Source: Streptomyces sp. NRRL S-455 (GTDB lineage Bacteria > Actinomycetota > Actinomycetes > Streptomycetales > Streptomycetaceae). From it: a DNA stretch of 64,000 nucleotides. The stretch spans positions 31,727-95,726 of the forward strand of contig NZ_JOCT01000029.1 in NCBI RefSeq assembly GCF_000717875.1, given 5' to 3'. Below the pieces are notes generated by a model that was given only the letters and a program-made list of their open reading frames with translations, was not told the DNA's origin and made no database searches. Positions 49,857 through 57,466 of this stretch are shown piece after piece. Each line of letters starts with the position of its first letter. Position 1 is the first letter of the stretch. Position numbers and translations under genes: made by a program.

Positions 49857-50315
49857 ATGACCAAGCAGACCGAAGCGGCGGCCGTGGACGTTCTCACCGC
49901 CGTCACCCGGGACGACCCGGCGGCGGCACGGGCGCACATCCGGGAACTGTCCTTCCAGGGACGCGCCCTGCTCATGGCCTGGGCCGTGGAGCTGAGCCGG
50001 CTCATCCAGGACGAGCAGTACGCCTACGACGCCAAGGAGCGCCGGATCGCCCGGGAAACCCGCGAGACCGAGGCAGACGCCTCCACATGCCAGAAGATTC
50101 TGCGCGCCCGCGTCCGACGCCTCGCGCAGAGGACGGATGCGGAAGCGCTGACAGTGCGTGCTCTCGAATTTCTCGACCTCGGACGCAGCCGGCCGTGGAT
50201 CGCCGGGGAGCTGGAGAAGCTCACCGACGAGGGTGTGCTGAAGCCGGACCCCAGTGACCCGGGGCGGTACTTCATCCTGCGGGCGCCGGACGGGGACACG
50301 ACGGCCGACGTCTGA
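49857..50315 (+). CDS. Helical regulator with C-terminal winged helix (152 aa)
   Basis: GACCAAGGAACGAGGAA precedes the ATG. The N-terminal 100 residues are helical and charged (RIARETRETEADASTCQKIL). The C-terminal half has EFLDLGRSRPWIAGELEKLTDEGVL, matching the winged-helix pattern R-S/P-R-x-W...L..L...GVL of the translocase C-terminus. It lies directly before the repeat-rich region and could bind it. Function is inferred. Confidence 0.6.
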   Translation: MTKQTEAAAVDVLTAVTRDDPAAARAHIRELSFQGRALLMAWAVELSRLIQDEQYAYDAKERRIARETRETEADASTCQKILRARVRRLAQRTDAEALTVRALEFLDLGRSRPWIAGELEKLTDEGVLKPDPSDPGRYFILRAPDGDTTADV

Positions 50316-50531
50316 CGGGACATCGCGGTAGCGGGACAACGAGCCCTCACGGGACAAGACCGTGGGGGCTTCGTCGTGTCCCGGGACATCCGGCGCCGGG
50401 ACACAGGAGGTGTCCCGCACGGGACAGGGACAGCGGGACACAGCAGCCGGGACAAACACTCTGTCCCTGGTGGGACATGTCCCGGGACAAAGGTTTGCCG
50501 GGACACGGGACATGGGGACAAGTAGCGTGTA

Positions 50532-50550
50532 CGATGATTTAAGAAAATCA
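50532..50550 (+). promoter_or_regulatory. Palindrome-type promoter of the transfer module
   Basis: ACGATGATTTAAGAAAATCA sits at the end of the densest GGGACA cluster, followed by CCAAGGAATCGTGACCAAGGAAGAG before the membrane-protein gene. Confidence 0.55.
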
Positions 50551-50592
50551 GCACCGACCAAGGAATCGTGACCAAGGAAGAGAGGGCAGACG

Positions 50593-51810
50593 ATGTCCCG
50601 CATGTCCCGCACTCAGGCAGCCACCTACGGTCTGCTTGTCCCGGCCGCACTGGCCCTGGCCATGTCCGCCGACACCTCGTACCGCTTCATGGAGACCGCG
50701 CTTCAGATCTCCGACGAGACCGAGCGCATGATTCTGTGCGGCGTCGCCGAGGCCGCCATCGTCGCCCTCACGGTCTACGCCTGGGCCACCCGGACCAAGG
50801 GCCCCGCCTATCTCGCCTATGCGGCCGTGCTGGTGCAAGGCATCCCCGCCTTCACGGTCTCCGGGAGCGTCGGCGGCCCAGTGCGGGTCGTCCTCGGCCC
50901 GGTGCTGCTGGCCGTTCTCCTGCACCTGCTGCTCGGCCTGGAACTGCGCATGTCAGGGGCTAAGTCGGACAGCCTGCTCGCCTCCGCCCTGCGGGAGCTG
51001 AAGGAGCGTCTGACGGCCTTCCTGGGCATCGGCCGACGGGGCGCCGACTCCGCCGCCATCGCCCGCAGCCGCGCCGCCGACAAGGCCGTGGACCTGGCGG
51101 ACCGTCTGGCTGCCGCCCAGCCCGGCAAGCGCAAGCACACTCGCCTGGTAGGCCGTCTCGCGAAGCAGATCGACGCGGCCCGCCACGGGCTGAACGAGAC
51201 GGAGGCCGCGCAGGCGGAGGCCGCCATCGTCGCCCGCGTCGTCCGGCGTAAGTCGGTCAAGGCTCTCGCCAACATCAGTACGCGGCACGACTGGTCGCTG
51301 TCCCTTGTCCCGGCGCCGGCTGTCCCGGTCGGGGACACGGGACAGAGCGATGTCCCGACGTTCGTGTCCCCCGAGGCGGCTGTCCCCCGGGACACGGCCG
51401 ATGTCCCGGCCCCTGTTGTCCCGCAGCGGGACATGTCCCGTGTCCCGCAGGACGTTGTCCCGGCGCCCGAGCCGGTTGTCCCGGCGGCCGTGTCCCGCCC
51501 TCGGGCCGCTGTCCCGGCGACGATGTCCCGGCCGCGTCCCACCGTCCGTATCTCTCTGGACAAGACGCCCGAGGAGATCAGCGCCGAGCGGGACATGTCC
51601 CGGAGCGCGGGACAGGCGAGCGTCGATGTCCCCGAGGACGTCCGGGACAACCTGACTGGCATCGTCCGCTTTCTGATGGAGACGGGACACGACAAGGCCG
51701 AGGTCCGCGCGATTGTCCCGACTCTGCCGGGACACGGGGACACGAAGCCGGGCGGCCCGAAGTCGGAGAGCCTGCGCAAGGCGATCCAGCGGACGTTCCC
51801 CAAGGAGTAA
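50593..51810 (+). CDS. Membrane protein of plasmid-transfer type (Spd/DUF2637-like)
   Basis: The 405-residue protein has three or four transmembrane segments in its first 120 residues (GLLVPAALALAMSA, MILCGVAEAAIVALTVYAW, VVLGPVLLAVLLHLLLG). A charged coiled region follows. Then comes a Val/Pro/Arg low-complexity stretch in which VP, MSR and VPA units arise from repeated TGTCCC in the DNA. A small folded C-terminus (DNLTGIVRFLMETGHDKAEV) ends it. Similar membrane proteins lie next to TraB in Streptomyces plasmids, where they help spread between hyphal compartments. The repeat-driven composition is unusual. Confidence 0.65.
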   Translation: MSRMSRTQAATYGLLVPAALALAMSADTSYRFMETALQISDETERMILCGVAEAAIVALTVYAWATRTKGPAYLAYAAVLVQGIPAFTVSGSVGGPVRVVLGPVLLAVLLHLLLGLELRMSGAKSDSLLASALRELKERLTAFLGIGRRGADSAAIARSRAADKAVDLADRLAAAQPGKRKHTRLVGRLAKQIDAARHGLNETEAAQAEAAIVARVVRRKSVKALANISTRHDWSLSLVPAPAVPVGDTGQSDVPTFVSPEAAVPRDTADVPAPVVPQRDMSRVPQDVVPAPEPVVPAAVSRPRAAVPATMSRPRPTVRISLDKTPEEISAERDMSRSAGQASVDVPEDVRDNLTGIVRFLMETGHDKAEVRAIVPTLPGHGDTKPGGPKSESLRKAIQRTFPKE

Positions 51811-51865
51811 CCGACGTAGAAGGCACTTGCGGCCCGGGACAGACGGGCGCACCCTTGATTTAGGT

Positions 51866-51899
51866 AAAGCCCTACCGGGGACAACCCTGGTAGGGCTTT
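51866..51899. terminator. Hairpin terminator
   Basis: AAAGCCCTACC pairs with GGTAGGGCTTT across twelve bases, after the membrane-protein gene. A degenerate GATTTAGGTAAAG element overlaps its left side. Confidence 0.7.
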
Positions 51900-51936
51900 C
51901 GCCTTCGGAACCAGGAATCAGGAAGAGGAACCAGGA

Positions 51937-52515
51937 ATGAATCACATCGGGCAAAACCACCCTGACAACCCGTTCAGCCCGGCTGGCCGGGCCAACGGGC
52001 AGACGAACGGACAGCTCCGCGCTCGGGGCCTGGACGGCCAGGGCAACCCCCTCCCGTCGAACGGCAGCAGCGCCAAAACCGCAGGTCAGAAGGGATTCTC
52101 CCGACCGGGCGGCACACGGGGTCAGGGCATCGCACAACTCGCCCAGTCCATCGGCTCGATGGAGCTGTCCAACCAGGACGATCTGCACGCGTTCTGCGAG
52201 GCGTACCGGGCGATCCTCAACTACCTGGCCGTGTCCGCGAAGATGGCCGAAGGCCAGCTCAAGGCGGCTGCCAGGGCCAACGCACGGCAGGCGAAAGACG
52301 GGTGGATGACGCCCGCTCAGGCAGCCAAGCTGGCGCTGACGTTGCGTTCGGTTGGCAAGGATCTCGACCGCATGGCCAACTCCTGCGTAGACGGGTCCGC
52401 AAGCGCGGTCAAGGCGTGGCGCCGGTTCGAAGGCCTGCTGGACGAGCTGGAGAACGACCGCAAGGGTGTCCGTCGTCCCGGGGGCCGTCGTGGCGGCTCC
52501 TTCACCGTGGTGTAG
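51937..52515 (+). CDS. Hypothetical transfer-module protein (192 aa)
   Basis: CAGGAATCAGGAAGAGGAACCAGGA precedes the ATG. The protein begins MNHIGQNHPDNPFSPAGR in a Gly/Asn/Gln-rich disordered region of about 75 residues. Helices follow with QDDLHAFCEAYRAILNYL and WMTPAQAAKLALTLRSVG, and a basic Arg/Gly tail ends it. It lies directly upstream of the FtsK-like gene and is probably co-transcribed. It may be a small accessory transfer protein, but the family is not recognised. Confidence 0.55.
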   Translation: MNHIGQNHPDNPFSPAGRANGQTNGQLRARGLDGQGNPLPSNGSSAKTAGQKGFSRPGGTRGQGIAQLAQSIGSMELSNQDDLHAFCEAYRAILNYLAVSAKMAEGQLKAAARANARQAKDGWMTPAQAAKLALTLRSVGKDLDRMANSCVDGSASAVKAWRRFEGLLDELENDRKGVRRPGGRRGGSFTVV

Positions 52516-52520
52516 GGGCG

Positions 52521-54518
52521 GTGGGCGACGTGTCGAACAGTCACCGCGTACGCGGATACGCCCTGTTCAGGGTGTCTGAACGCATCACTTCGTACGTCCT
52601 GCCCTGGGCCATCACCATGGCCGCGTGGCCTCTGGCTCTGGTGCTCCACCTCGTCATCGGGGACAGCCCGTTGTGGATGTCCTTTCTCGCCCTCGGGTTC
52701 GCGTATCTCGCATACGTGACCTGGTCGACCTGGGCGGTGCGCCGCCAGGAGACCCGGGTCATGGTCACGGTGTTCGTCAGCGCCGTCCTGACCTGGGAAC
52801 TCTTCGCCATCACCGTCCGTCCCTGGCAGGCCGACGTGGCCAAGGCGTGGGCGCTCGGCGGACTCGTTCTGTCGGTTGCCTGGTGCGTCCGGCACGCGGC
52901 TCTGTCGGGTGTGCGGGACTCCGACAAGTCGCCGGAGACCAGCGGAAACGACGGTTTGCTGGCCAAGGTCCGGGCGTTCAAGGACGCCAGGGTCGGCAAG
53001 GTTACGGAGTCCGAGCAGGAGCTGCGCGCCCGGGTCCACCTGGACGCCCCGACCACGGCGAAGGAGGCGCAGGACGCCCGGGAGCAGATTGCGGCCGTCG
53101 CCGGGGTCGGCGCCGACCAGGTGAAGGTGCTCAAAGTCGCAGGTCACGAGGGTCAGGTGGACGTGGCGTTCACCCGTGGGCAGGACGCCCTCAAGCCGGC
53201 CGTCTGGACCGGCCCACGCCACCTCGGGGCGTCCATCGCGGACTACCCGATCTGGCTCGGCAAGCGCACCGACGGCAGCGACATCAACTGGTGGATCGTC
53301 GGTTCCGACGACGAGGAAAACCCCAGGCCACTGGCCCACACGAAGTGCACCGGGGTGTCCGGCGCGGGCAAGACGGAGACCCTTTGCACCGCCATCCTCC
53401 AGATGCGCGAGCGCGTGGACGTCGTCCCCGTGGTCGGCGACCCGGCGAAGTACTCGCAGTCCTTCGGCGACATCTCAGAGGCGATCGGCCTGGCCGCGAC
53501 GACCCGTGAGACCACGGAGCAGCTCGTGCGGAACCTCATCCCGCTCATCGAGTACCGCGCGGGACTGTTCGGCACGCTGACCCGGGCTGATGGCGGCAAG
53601 GGCTACAAGCAGTGGGTGCCGGAGCTGTGGACGCTGCACCGCATCCCGGCGATCTTCCTGGACATCGAGGAGGCCACCGACGTGCTGATGGTGGTGGACG
53701 AGGAAGCCGACGAGGCGCTGCGCAAGCTGCGGTCGGTCGGCGTGCACTTCTGCGCGTCTACGCAGACCATGCCGCACGACAACATCAACCGGAAAACCCG
53801 TGGTCAGTTCACCCAGTCCCTGGCCCACGGGCAGAAGGAGAACCAGGACGCCAAGTACGCCCTGGAGGCGGAGACGCTGGAGGCCGGGGCCGACCCGACC
53901 AAGTGGGCCAACAACGCCCCTGGTTCGCTGTATGCCGAGGTCACGGGCACGGACAAGGTCCATTGGCCGGTCGACGGCCGGGTGCCGCGCATGAGGGCGG
54001 CCGACCGTGCGGAGATGATCGAGCGCACTCGACCGTACTGGGCTGAGCTGGACGCGGGCAGTTACCGCATCCTCGCCGAGGGCGTCGTGGACGAGCAGGC
54101 CGAGGCCGTGGAGACGGCCGGCGACGAGCCCCTGGAGGGCACCGTGGACGACGATTTCGCGCAGGTCAGCGACCTGGACCTGACCTCGGACGGCATCGAC
54201 ACGAGCGAGCCTCTGTCCGCCCCGCGCGGCGCCGGCGTCACCTTCGCCGACCCGCTGAACACCAGCCGGATGTCGACGGAGGACGCCCGCGCGGAGCTGC
54301 TGAACCGCATGCACATCCTGGTCAGCAGCGGTCAGACGGACGTCACGTTCGAGGACCTGGCCGACCTCCCGGACCTCGTCGGCCGGCCCCGTGGCTGGGT
54401 GTACGACGAGCTGGAGCAACTGGCCGACGACGGCGTGCTGCGCCGCGTCAACCCGCCCAACAAGCGGGCCGTCTACGAGGTCGCCGGGAACGTGTTCGCC
54501 GAGGCGGCGGCCATGTGA
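52521..54518 (+). CDS. FtsK/SpoIIIE/TraB-type DNA translocase
   Basis: GTG at 52521 (or 52530) gives about 665 residues. Residues 20-120 hold three to four membrane segments (ITMAAWPLALVLHLVIG, MSFLALGFAYLAYVTW, AWALGGLVLSVAWCV). The motor has Walker A CTGVSGAGKTETL and a Walker B-like VLMVVDEEAD, followed by GVHFCASTQTMPHDNI. The C-terminus has a winged helix (LVGRPRGWVYDELEQLADDGVL), like the DNA-reading gamma domain of FtsK and TraB. In Streptomyces plasmids TraB moves double-stranded DNA between hyphae by binding short clt repeats. The GGGACA array upstream is a candidate target. Confidence 0.85.
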   Translation: MGDVSNSHRVRGYALFRVSERITSYVLPWAITMAAWPLALVLHLVIGDSPLWMSFLALGFAYLAYVTWSTWAVRRQETRVMVTVFVSAVLTWELFAITVRPWQADVAKAWALGGLVLSVAWCVRHAALSGVRDSDKSPETSGNDGLLAKVRAFKDARVGKVTESEQELRARVHLDAPTTAKEAQDAREQIAAVAGVGADQVKVLKVAGHEGQVDVAFTRGQDALKPAVWTGPRHLGASIADYPIWLGKRTDGSDINWWIVGSDDEENPRPLAHTKCTGVSGAGKTETLCTAILQMRERVDVVPVVGDPAKYSQSFGDISEAIGLAATTRETTEQLVRNLIPLIEYRAGLFGTLTRADGGKGYKQWVPELWTLHRIPAIFLDIEEATDVLMVVDEEADEALRKLRSVGVHFCASTQTMPHDNINRKTRGQFTQSLAHGQKENQDAKYALEAETLEAGADPTKWANNAPGSLYAEVTGTDKVHWPVDGRVPRMRAADRAEMIERTRPYWAELDAGSYRILAEGVVDEQAEAVETAGDEPLEGTVDDDFAQVSDLDLTSDGIDTSEPLSAPRGAGVTFADPLNTSRMSTEDARAELLNRMHILVSSGQTDVTFEDLADLPDLVGRPRGWVYDELEQLADDGVLRRVNPPNKRAVYEVAGNVFAEAAAM

Positions 54519-54540
54519 CGGACCGGCGATTGGCGCACAC

Positions 54541-54578
54541 TCAGGGCGGGCATCTCATGTCAGAGATGCCCGCCCTGA
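54541..54578. terminator. Strong hairpin terminator after the translocase
   Basis: TCAGGGCGGGCATCTC pairs with GAGATGCCCGCCCTGA across six bases. Confidence 0.85.
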
Positions 54579-54679
54579 CACGTCTCTGACGGCCCGTGGT
54601 GGCACCTCTGACGCGTCAGCAGACGCCGCCGGACTGTCCGTGACTCCAGCCATTACACGGGTCTGACAGGGGCGCTGAC
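54558..54679. repeat. Short CTGAC/GTCAG cluster
   Basis: About seven copies of CTGAC or GTCAG occur in roughly 120 bp of noncoding DNA past the translocase, including CTGACGCGTCAG. This could be a second small binding-site cluster. Confidence 0.4.
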
Positions 54680-54766
54680 GGCCTCGGCGGCGCTGCGACC
54701 TAGAACTCTCTCCCGCTCGGCCCGGCCGGCGCGGACAACGACCGATGACGCAAGGACTGATGACAG

Positions 54767-55162
54767 ATGACCAAGGAACTGAACTGCACCGGATGCGGCG
54801 GCCAGGCGGTCCACACGAAGACGGTCCCGCTGTGCTCGCGGTGCGCTCTGGCCGTTGCCGAGGAGTCGTTGGGCTTCGTGTTCGACGGGCTGCGCAGCGA
54901 CGCCGGAGTGATCCAGCTCCCGGCCGCGCCGGAAGACCGGATGAGCCCGGCGGAGGCCGACGACGTGGCGTACCAGCGGCTGTCCGCGCTGCGCCGACAG
55001 GGTGCGAAGCGGGTCACGTTCGAGGACTTCAAGGATCTGCAAGAGATCACCGGCCGGTCCCGGCCGTGGGTGTACCGGTGGCTGGACGCCCGGGTGAAGG
55101 ACGGCGACCTGGTCAAGGACACGGCGGGCGAGCGCGTGGGTTACGTCTACGCCCCGGACTGA
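54767..55162 (+). CDS. Zinc-ribbon plus winged-helix regulator (131 aa)
   Basis: The product begins MTKELNCTGCGGQAV with a second LCSRCALA pair, forming a zinc ribbon. It ends in a winged helix (VTFEDFKDLQEITGRSRPWVYRWLDA) closely similar to the translocase C-terminus (VTFEDLADLPDLVGRPRGWVYDEL). It could read the same DNA sites as the translocase. The sequence GATGACAGATGACCAAGGAA supplies start and SD-like bases. Confidence 0.65.
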   Translation: MTKELNCTGCGGQAVHTKTVPLCSRCALAVAEESLGFVFDGLRSDAGVIQLPAAPEDRMSPAEADDVAYQRLSALRRQGAKRVTFEDFKDLQEITGRSRPWVYRWLDARVKDGDLVKDTAGERVGYVYAPD

Positions 55163-55175
55163 CGCGGGCCGGGGG

Positions 55176-55212
55176 TTGTGCAGTCACAGGGCCTATGGTT
55201 TAGTTAATTCAT
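55176..55212 (+). promoter_or_regulatory. Palindrome-type promoter, rightward
   Basis: GGGGTTGTGC (TTG at 55176) and, at the usual distance, TATGGTTTAGTTAATTCATCG, upstream of the 63-residue gene. Confidence 0.7.
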
Positions 55213-55236
55213 CGAGACCGACCGCTGGAGGAACTG

Positions 55237-55428
55237 ATGAACTGGACCACCGAGACGCTCCGCTCCGGGATCGCGCTGGAGGTCGCCTCCGACGACCACG
55301 GGACCATGGGCGTACCGGGCACGTGGTACCGAGTCCGCCGGGGCGCTCGTGTCTCGGTGGCCACTCGCAACCGGGGTGACGCGCTCCGTCTGTTCCAGCG
55401 TCGGGTGCGGGTGGCCTCCAAGGCCTGA
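55237..55428 (+). CDS. Small hypothetical protein (63 aa)
   Basis: GGAGGAACTG precedes the ATG. The protein begins MNWTTETLRSGIALEV and has a basic end (RLFQRRVRVASKA). It is beta-rich and small, with unknown function. It shares a transcript with the 28-residue membrane peptide. Confidence 0.6.
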   Translation: MNWTTETLRSGIALEVASDDHGTMGVPGTWYRVRRGARVSVATRNRGDALRLFQRRVRVASKA

Positions 55429-55483
55429 CCGCACCGCCCGACACCGACAGCCCCGGCGCCGACCACGGAACGAGGAACTGACC

Positions 55484-55570
55484 ATGGGTGAACGCTTCTG
55501 GAATGGACTGGGCATCCTCGCCCTCATCGCGGCAGGTGTGTTCGCCGTGACGTGGATGTCCCTGCACTGA
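55484..55570 (+). CDS. Single-pass membrane micropeptide (28 aa)
   Basis: CACGGAACGAGGAACTGACC precedes the ATG at 55484. The peptide begins MGERFWNGLG and continues as one transmembrane helix (ILALIAAGVFAVTWM) to a short end. Such small membrane peptides in phages often alter host membranes or act in lysis or exclusion. Nothing more specific can be said. Confidence 0.55.
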   Translation: MGERFWNGLGILALIAAGVFAVTWMSLH

Positions 55571-55588
55571 CCGCACCACCCGACACCG

Positions 55589-55616
55589 ACAGCCCCGGAG
55601 CCGCTACGGCCCGGGG
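55589..55616. terminator. Hairpin terminator
   Basis: AGCCCCGG pairs with CCGGGGCT, a standard cassette terminator, after the micropeptide. Confidence 0.65.
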
Positions 55617-55655
55617 CTTCGCCGTTTGCTGCCCGATTGGCCAGGCTGCCGCCGT

Positions 55656-55670
55656 GGTACAACTAATTCA
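55656..55670 (+). promoter_or_regulatory. Weak palindrome-type element, rightward
   Basis: GTACAACTAATTCAGGG lies upstream of the 137-residue membrane protein. It is the most diverged member of the family. Confidence 0.35.
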
Positions 55671-55715
55671 GGGTCGCGGCAGCGGCTCCTGACCTAGGAA
55701 TCAAGGAATCTGACC

Positions 55716-56129
55716 ATGGAGATAGAGCGGAGGCATGCCCCGGTCCCCGGGGAGTTGCTGGAGTACCTGAAGGCCAACCCGACCGCCGCGCAGCAGGCGG
55801 CCGACGGCGGCGTCCACGTCCACGTGCACCACCACTACGCGGCCCCGGAGCCGGCTGTCCCCGCCGGGGCGATCGTGCATCAGGGCCCGGAGAAGACGGT
55901 GGCGGAGAAGGTGATCCCGTGGCTGTGGGTCGCGCTGCTGTCCTGCGTCGTCCTGACGCTGTGTGCGCTGGTGTTCGCCATGGTGGCCGTCGTCGCGGTG
56001 GCCGTCCTGGCGGCGGTGATCGTGCTCGGCCTGGTGGTCGCGCACGTCATCAACTCCCACGCCGGCGCGGCCGAGGCGAAGGCCAAGGCGGCGGAGGCGC
56101 TGAACAAGGGCAAGCACAAGAGGCGGTGA
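55716..56129 (+). CDS. His-rich membrane protein (137 aa)
   Basis: AATCAAGGAATCTGACC precedes the ATG. The protein has a soluble N-terminus with GGVHVHVHHHYAAP (a histidine cluster), then two long adjacent membrane segments (VIPWLWVALLSCVVLTLCALVF and AVAVLAAVIVLGLVVAHVI) and a basic Ala/Lys tail. This layout matches a family common in Streptomyces mobile elements. The His cluster suggests metal binding. Confidence 0.6.
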   Translation: MEIERRHAPVPGELLEYLKANPTAAQQAADGGVHVHVHHHYAAPEPAVPAGAIVHQGPEKTVAEKVIPWLWVALLSCVVLTLCALVFAMVAVVAVAVLAAVIVLGLVVAHVINSHAGAAEAKAKAAEALNKGKHKRR

Positions 56130-56152
56130 GGCTCATGGCACCGCCGACCCGG

Positions 56153-56184
56153 AGAACCCCGGACCCGATGAGGGCCGGGGTTCT
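56153..56184. terminator. Hairpin terminator
   Basis: AGAACCCCGG pairs with CCGGGGTTCT after the His-rich membrane protein gene. Confidence 0.7.
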
Positions 56185-56197
56185 TTGCGTTGAGGGG

Positions 56198-56233
56198 TTG
56201 TGCGGTCGCCAGACCCATGGTTTAATTAAATCA
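56198..56233 (+). promoter_or_regulatory. Palindrome-type promoter, rightward
   Basis: GGGGTTGTGC (TTG at 56198) and a perfect GTTTAATTAAATC core at the usual spacing, followed by a 200-base leader. Confidence 0.7.
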
Positions 56234-56439
56234 GTCGGGAGGGATCCCGGCGGACAACTCCACAGAGAGCAGGCCTCCCGTACGTGCTGGCTGTACGGGC
56301 GTAACCATGGGACTGACGACGCCGAAGAGGGCGCGGAGAGCACCCGCGACACTGGGCAGACCCCCTCAAGGATCACGTAGCACCCGCCATGGCAGCTCTG
56401 CTCTCTGTGGGACCTGACCCACCGAACCCGGAGGATCCG
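56234..56439 (+). other. Long untranslated leader with repeat and hairpin
   Basis: This stretch without a convincing gene carries the second copy of ACAACTCCACAGAGA (56254-56268) and a hairpin (CCCGTAC ... GTACGGG, 56277-56299). It resembles the leader at 45.15-45.3 kb and could be a structured regulatory RNA. Confidence 0.45.
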
Positions 56440-56757
56440 ATGCAGCGCACGAGCGCGGACGAGGAAGACCGGCAGTCTGTCGCGCAGTTCGGCTGCACCG
56501 TGCAGGGCGCCTACGACCGGTTCAGTGATGTTCTTGACGAACGAGGTGTCCGGGCCAAACGGTACGGACCGAACCGTGGGGGCCCTGCGACGGACCGTCA
56601 GAAGGCTTACCTCCGGTCGCTGCTCGCGCAGCACGCTGGCTCGGAGACGGCAGAGGCGATTCGGAACTACTTCAACTGCTGCCGTTTGGTCCGCCGTCCG
56701 ATCAGCTTCGGCGACGTGGCAGAAGCCATCGAGGCGCTGCGCAGCCTTTCCGACTGA
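56440..56757 (+). CDS. Hypothetical protein (105 aa)
   Basis: GGAGGATCCG precedes ATG 56440. The product is helical, with GCTVQGAYDRFSDVLDERG, ATDRQKAYLRSLLAQHAG and SFGDVAEAIEALRSL. The middle resembles a three-helix DNA-binding bundle. Function unknown. Confidence 0.6.
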   Translation: MQRTSADEEDRQSVAQFGCTVQGAYDRFSDVLDERGVRAKRYGPNRGGPATDRQKAYLRSLLAQHAGSETAEAIRNYFNCCRLVRRPISFGDVAEAIEALRSLSD

Positions 56758-56783
56758 CCAGTCGACCACGGAACGAGGAAGCT

Positions 56784-56984
56784 ATGAACTCGGGACAGCC
56801 CCGGCTCATACGACACCCGGAAGGCGGGTACGTCTCGCCTTCCGGCAGGTACCGCATCACCGCCAAGAGGGGCGAAACCGGGCTACTGCTGTTCTGGAAG
56901 GTCCGCGACACTTCGGACCCGTCCCGGAACCTGCCGCCCTGTCACTACCTGGCGCACGCCCGAAACCGGTACGGCACCGACTGA
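56784..56984 (+). CDS. Small hypothetical protein (66 aa)
   Basis: CCACGGAACGAGGAAGCT precedes the ATG. The protein begins MNSGQPRLIRHPEGGYVSPS, is basic, and has RYRITAKRGETGLLLFWKV. It looks like a small beta-sheet protein. Function unknown. Confidence 0.55.
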   Translation: MNSGQPRLIRHPEGGYVSPSGRYRITAKRGETGLLLFWKVRDTSDPSRNLPPCHYLAHARNRYGTD

Positions 56985-57015
56985 CCCGCCCTACTGACCA
57001 CGGAACGAGGAACCC

Positions 57016-57393
57016 ATGACCGCAGCGAACCCCGCGCCCGTGCGCGTCGTCTCTTTCGGCTACGGCCACGGCGACGCCCCGGCCGCCCACCTGACCCTGG
57101 ACCTGCGCCACCACTTCCCCGGTGCGGGTGCAGACCCGGAGATGCGCGGCCGGACTATCATCCGCCAGACCGGAGGCCGCCGGGGCATCCTCGGCACCCC
57201 GGGTCTCCGGACCTTGCTGGCCGCCACGGTGCGCGCGGTCCGGGCGTACGACTCCGGGCCGTACAACCGGGCCATCGTCGTCGCGGTCGGCGGAGGACGG
57301 ATCCGCGCCGTCGTGGCCGCCGAAGCGCTCGCGCGGCGCCTGCGCCGCCGGGGCCACGACGTCCTGGTGGAGCACCACCCTGCCGCCCGCTGA
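57016..57393 (+). CDS. RapZ C-terminal-domain-like protein
   Basis: CCACGGAACGAGGAACCC precedes the ATG. The 125-residue product has VVSFGYGHGDAPAAHLTLDLRHH, RQTGGRRGI, and IVVAVGGGRIRAVVAAEALARRL. These match the C-terminal half of RapZ (RNase adaptor), without its kinase-like P-loop domain. Such stand-alone domains are frequent on actinobacterial plasmids and phages. It may sense a nucleotide-sugar or RNA; no catalytic activity can be inferred. Confidence 0.7.
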   Translation: MTAANPAPVRVVSFGYGHGDAPAAHLTLDLRHHFPGAGADPEMRGRTIIRQTGGRRGILGTPGLRTLLAATVRAVRAYDSGPYNRAIVVAVGGGRIRAVVAAEALARRLRRRGHDVLVEHHPAAR

Positions 57394-57408
57394 CCCATCA
57401 ACTCCTCG

Positions 57409-57434
57409 GCCCCGGAGCACCCCCGCTCCGGGGC
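57409..57434. terminator. Hairpin terminator
   Basis: GCCCCGGAGC pairs with GCTCCGGGGC after the RapZ-like gene. Confidence 0.7.
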
Positions 57435-57466
57435 TTTGTCGACCAAGGAACGAGGAAACTGCGACC

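Larger units (their letters stand above)
49539..51883. repeat. Array of about 58 GGGACA/TGTCCC repeats around the transfer module
   Basis: Hand counting gives about 31 GGGACA and 27 TGTCCC in 2.35 kb, where one or two are expected by chance. The densest part is noncoding (50293-50520: 19 copies, 15 in the GGGACA orientation). Copies continue through the membrane-protein gene in several frames, where TGTCCC predominates (21 to 12). Palindromic pairs occur: GGGACATGTCCC at 50472, 51428 and 51590, and TGTCCCGGGACA at 50377 and 50478. Presence in both coding and noncoding DNA implies selection at DNA level, perhaps as recognition sites for the TraB-like translocase, an origin, or a partition site. 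Confidence 0.85.

Noticed and set aside
50953..52188. Minus-strand ORFs across the transfer module
   Set aside because: Their Arg/Asp repeats are only the complement of the TGTCCC array.
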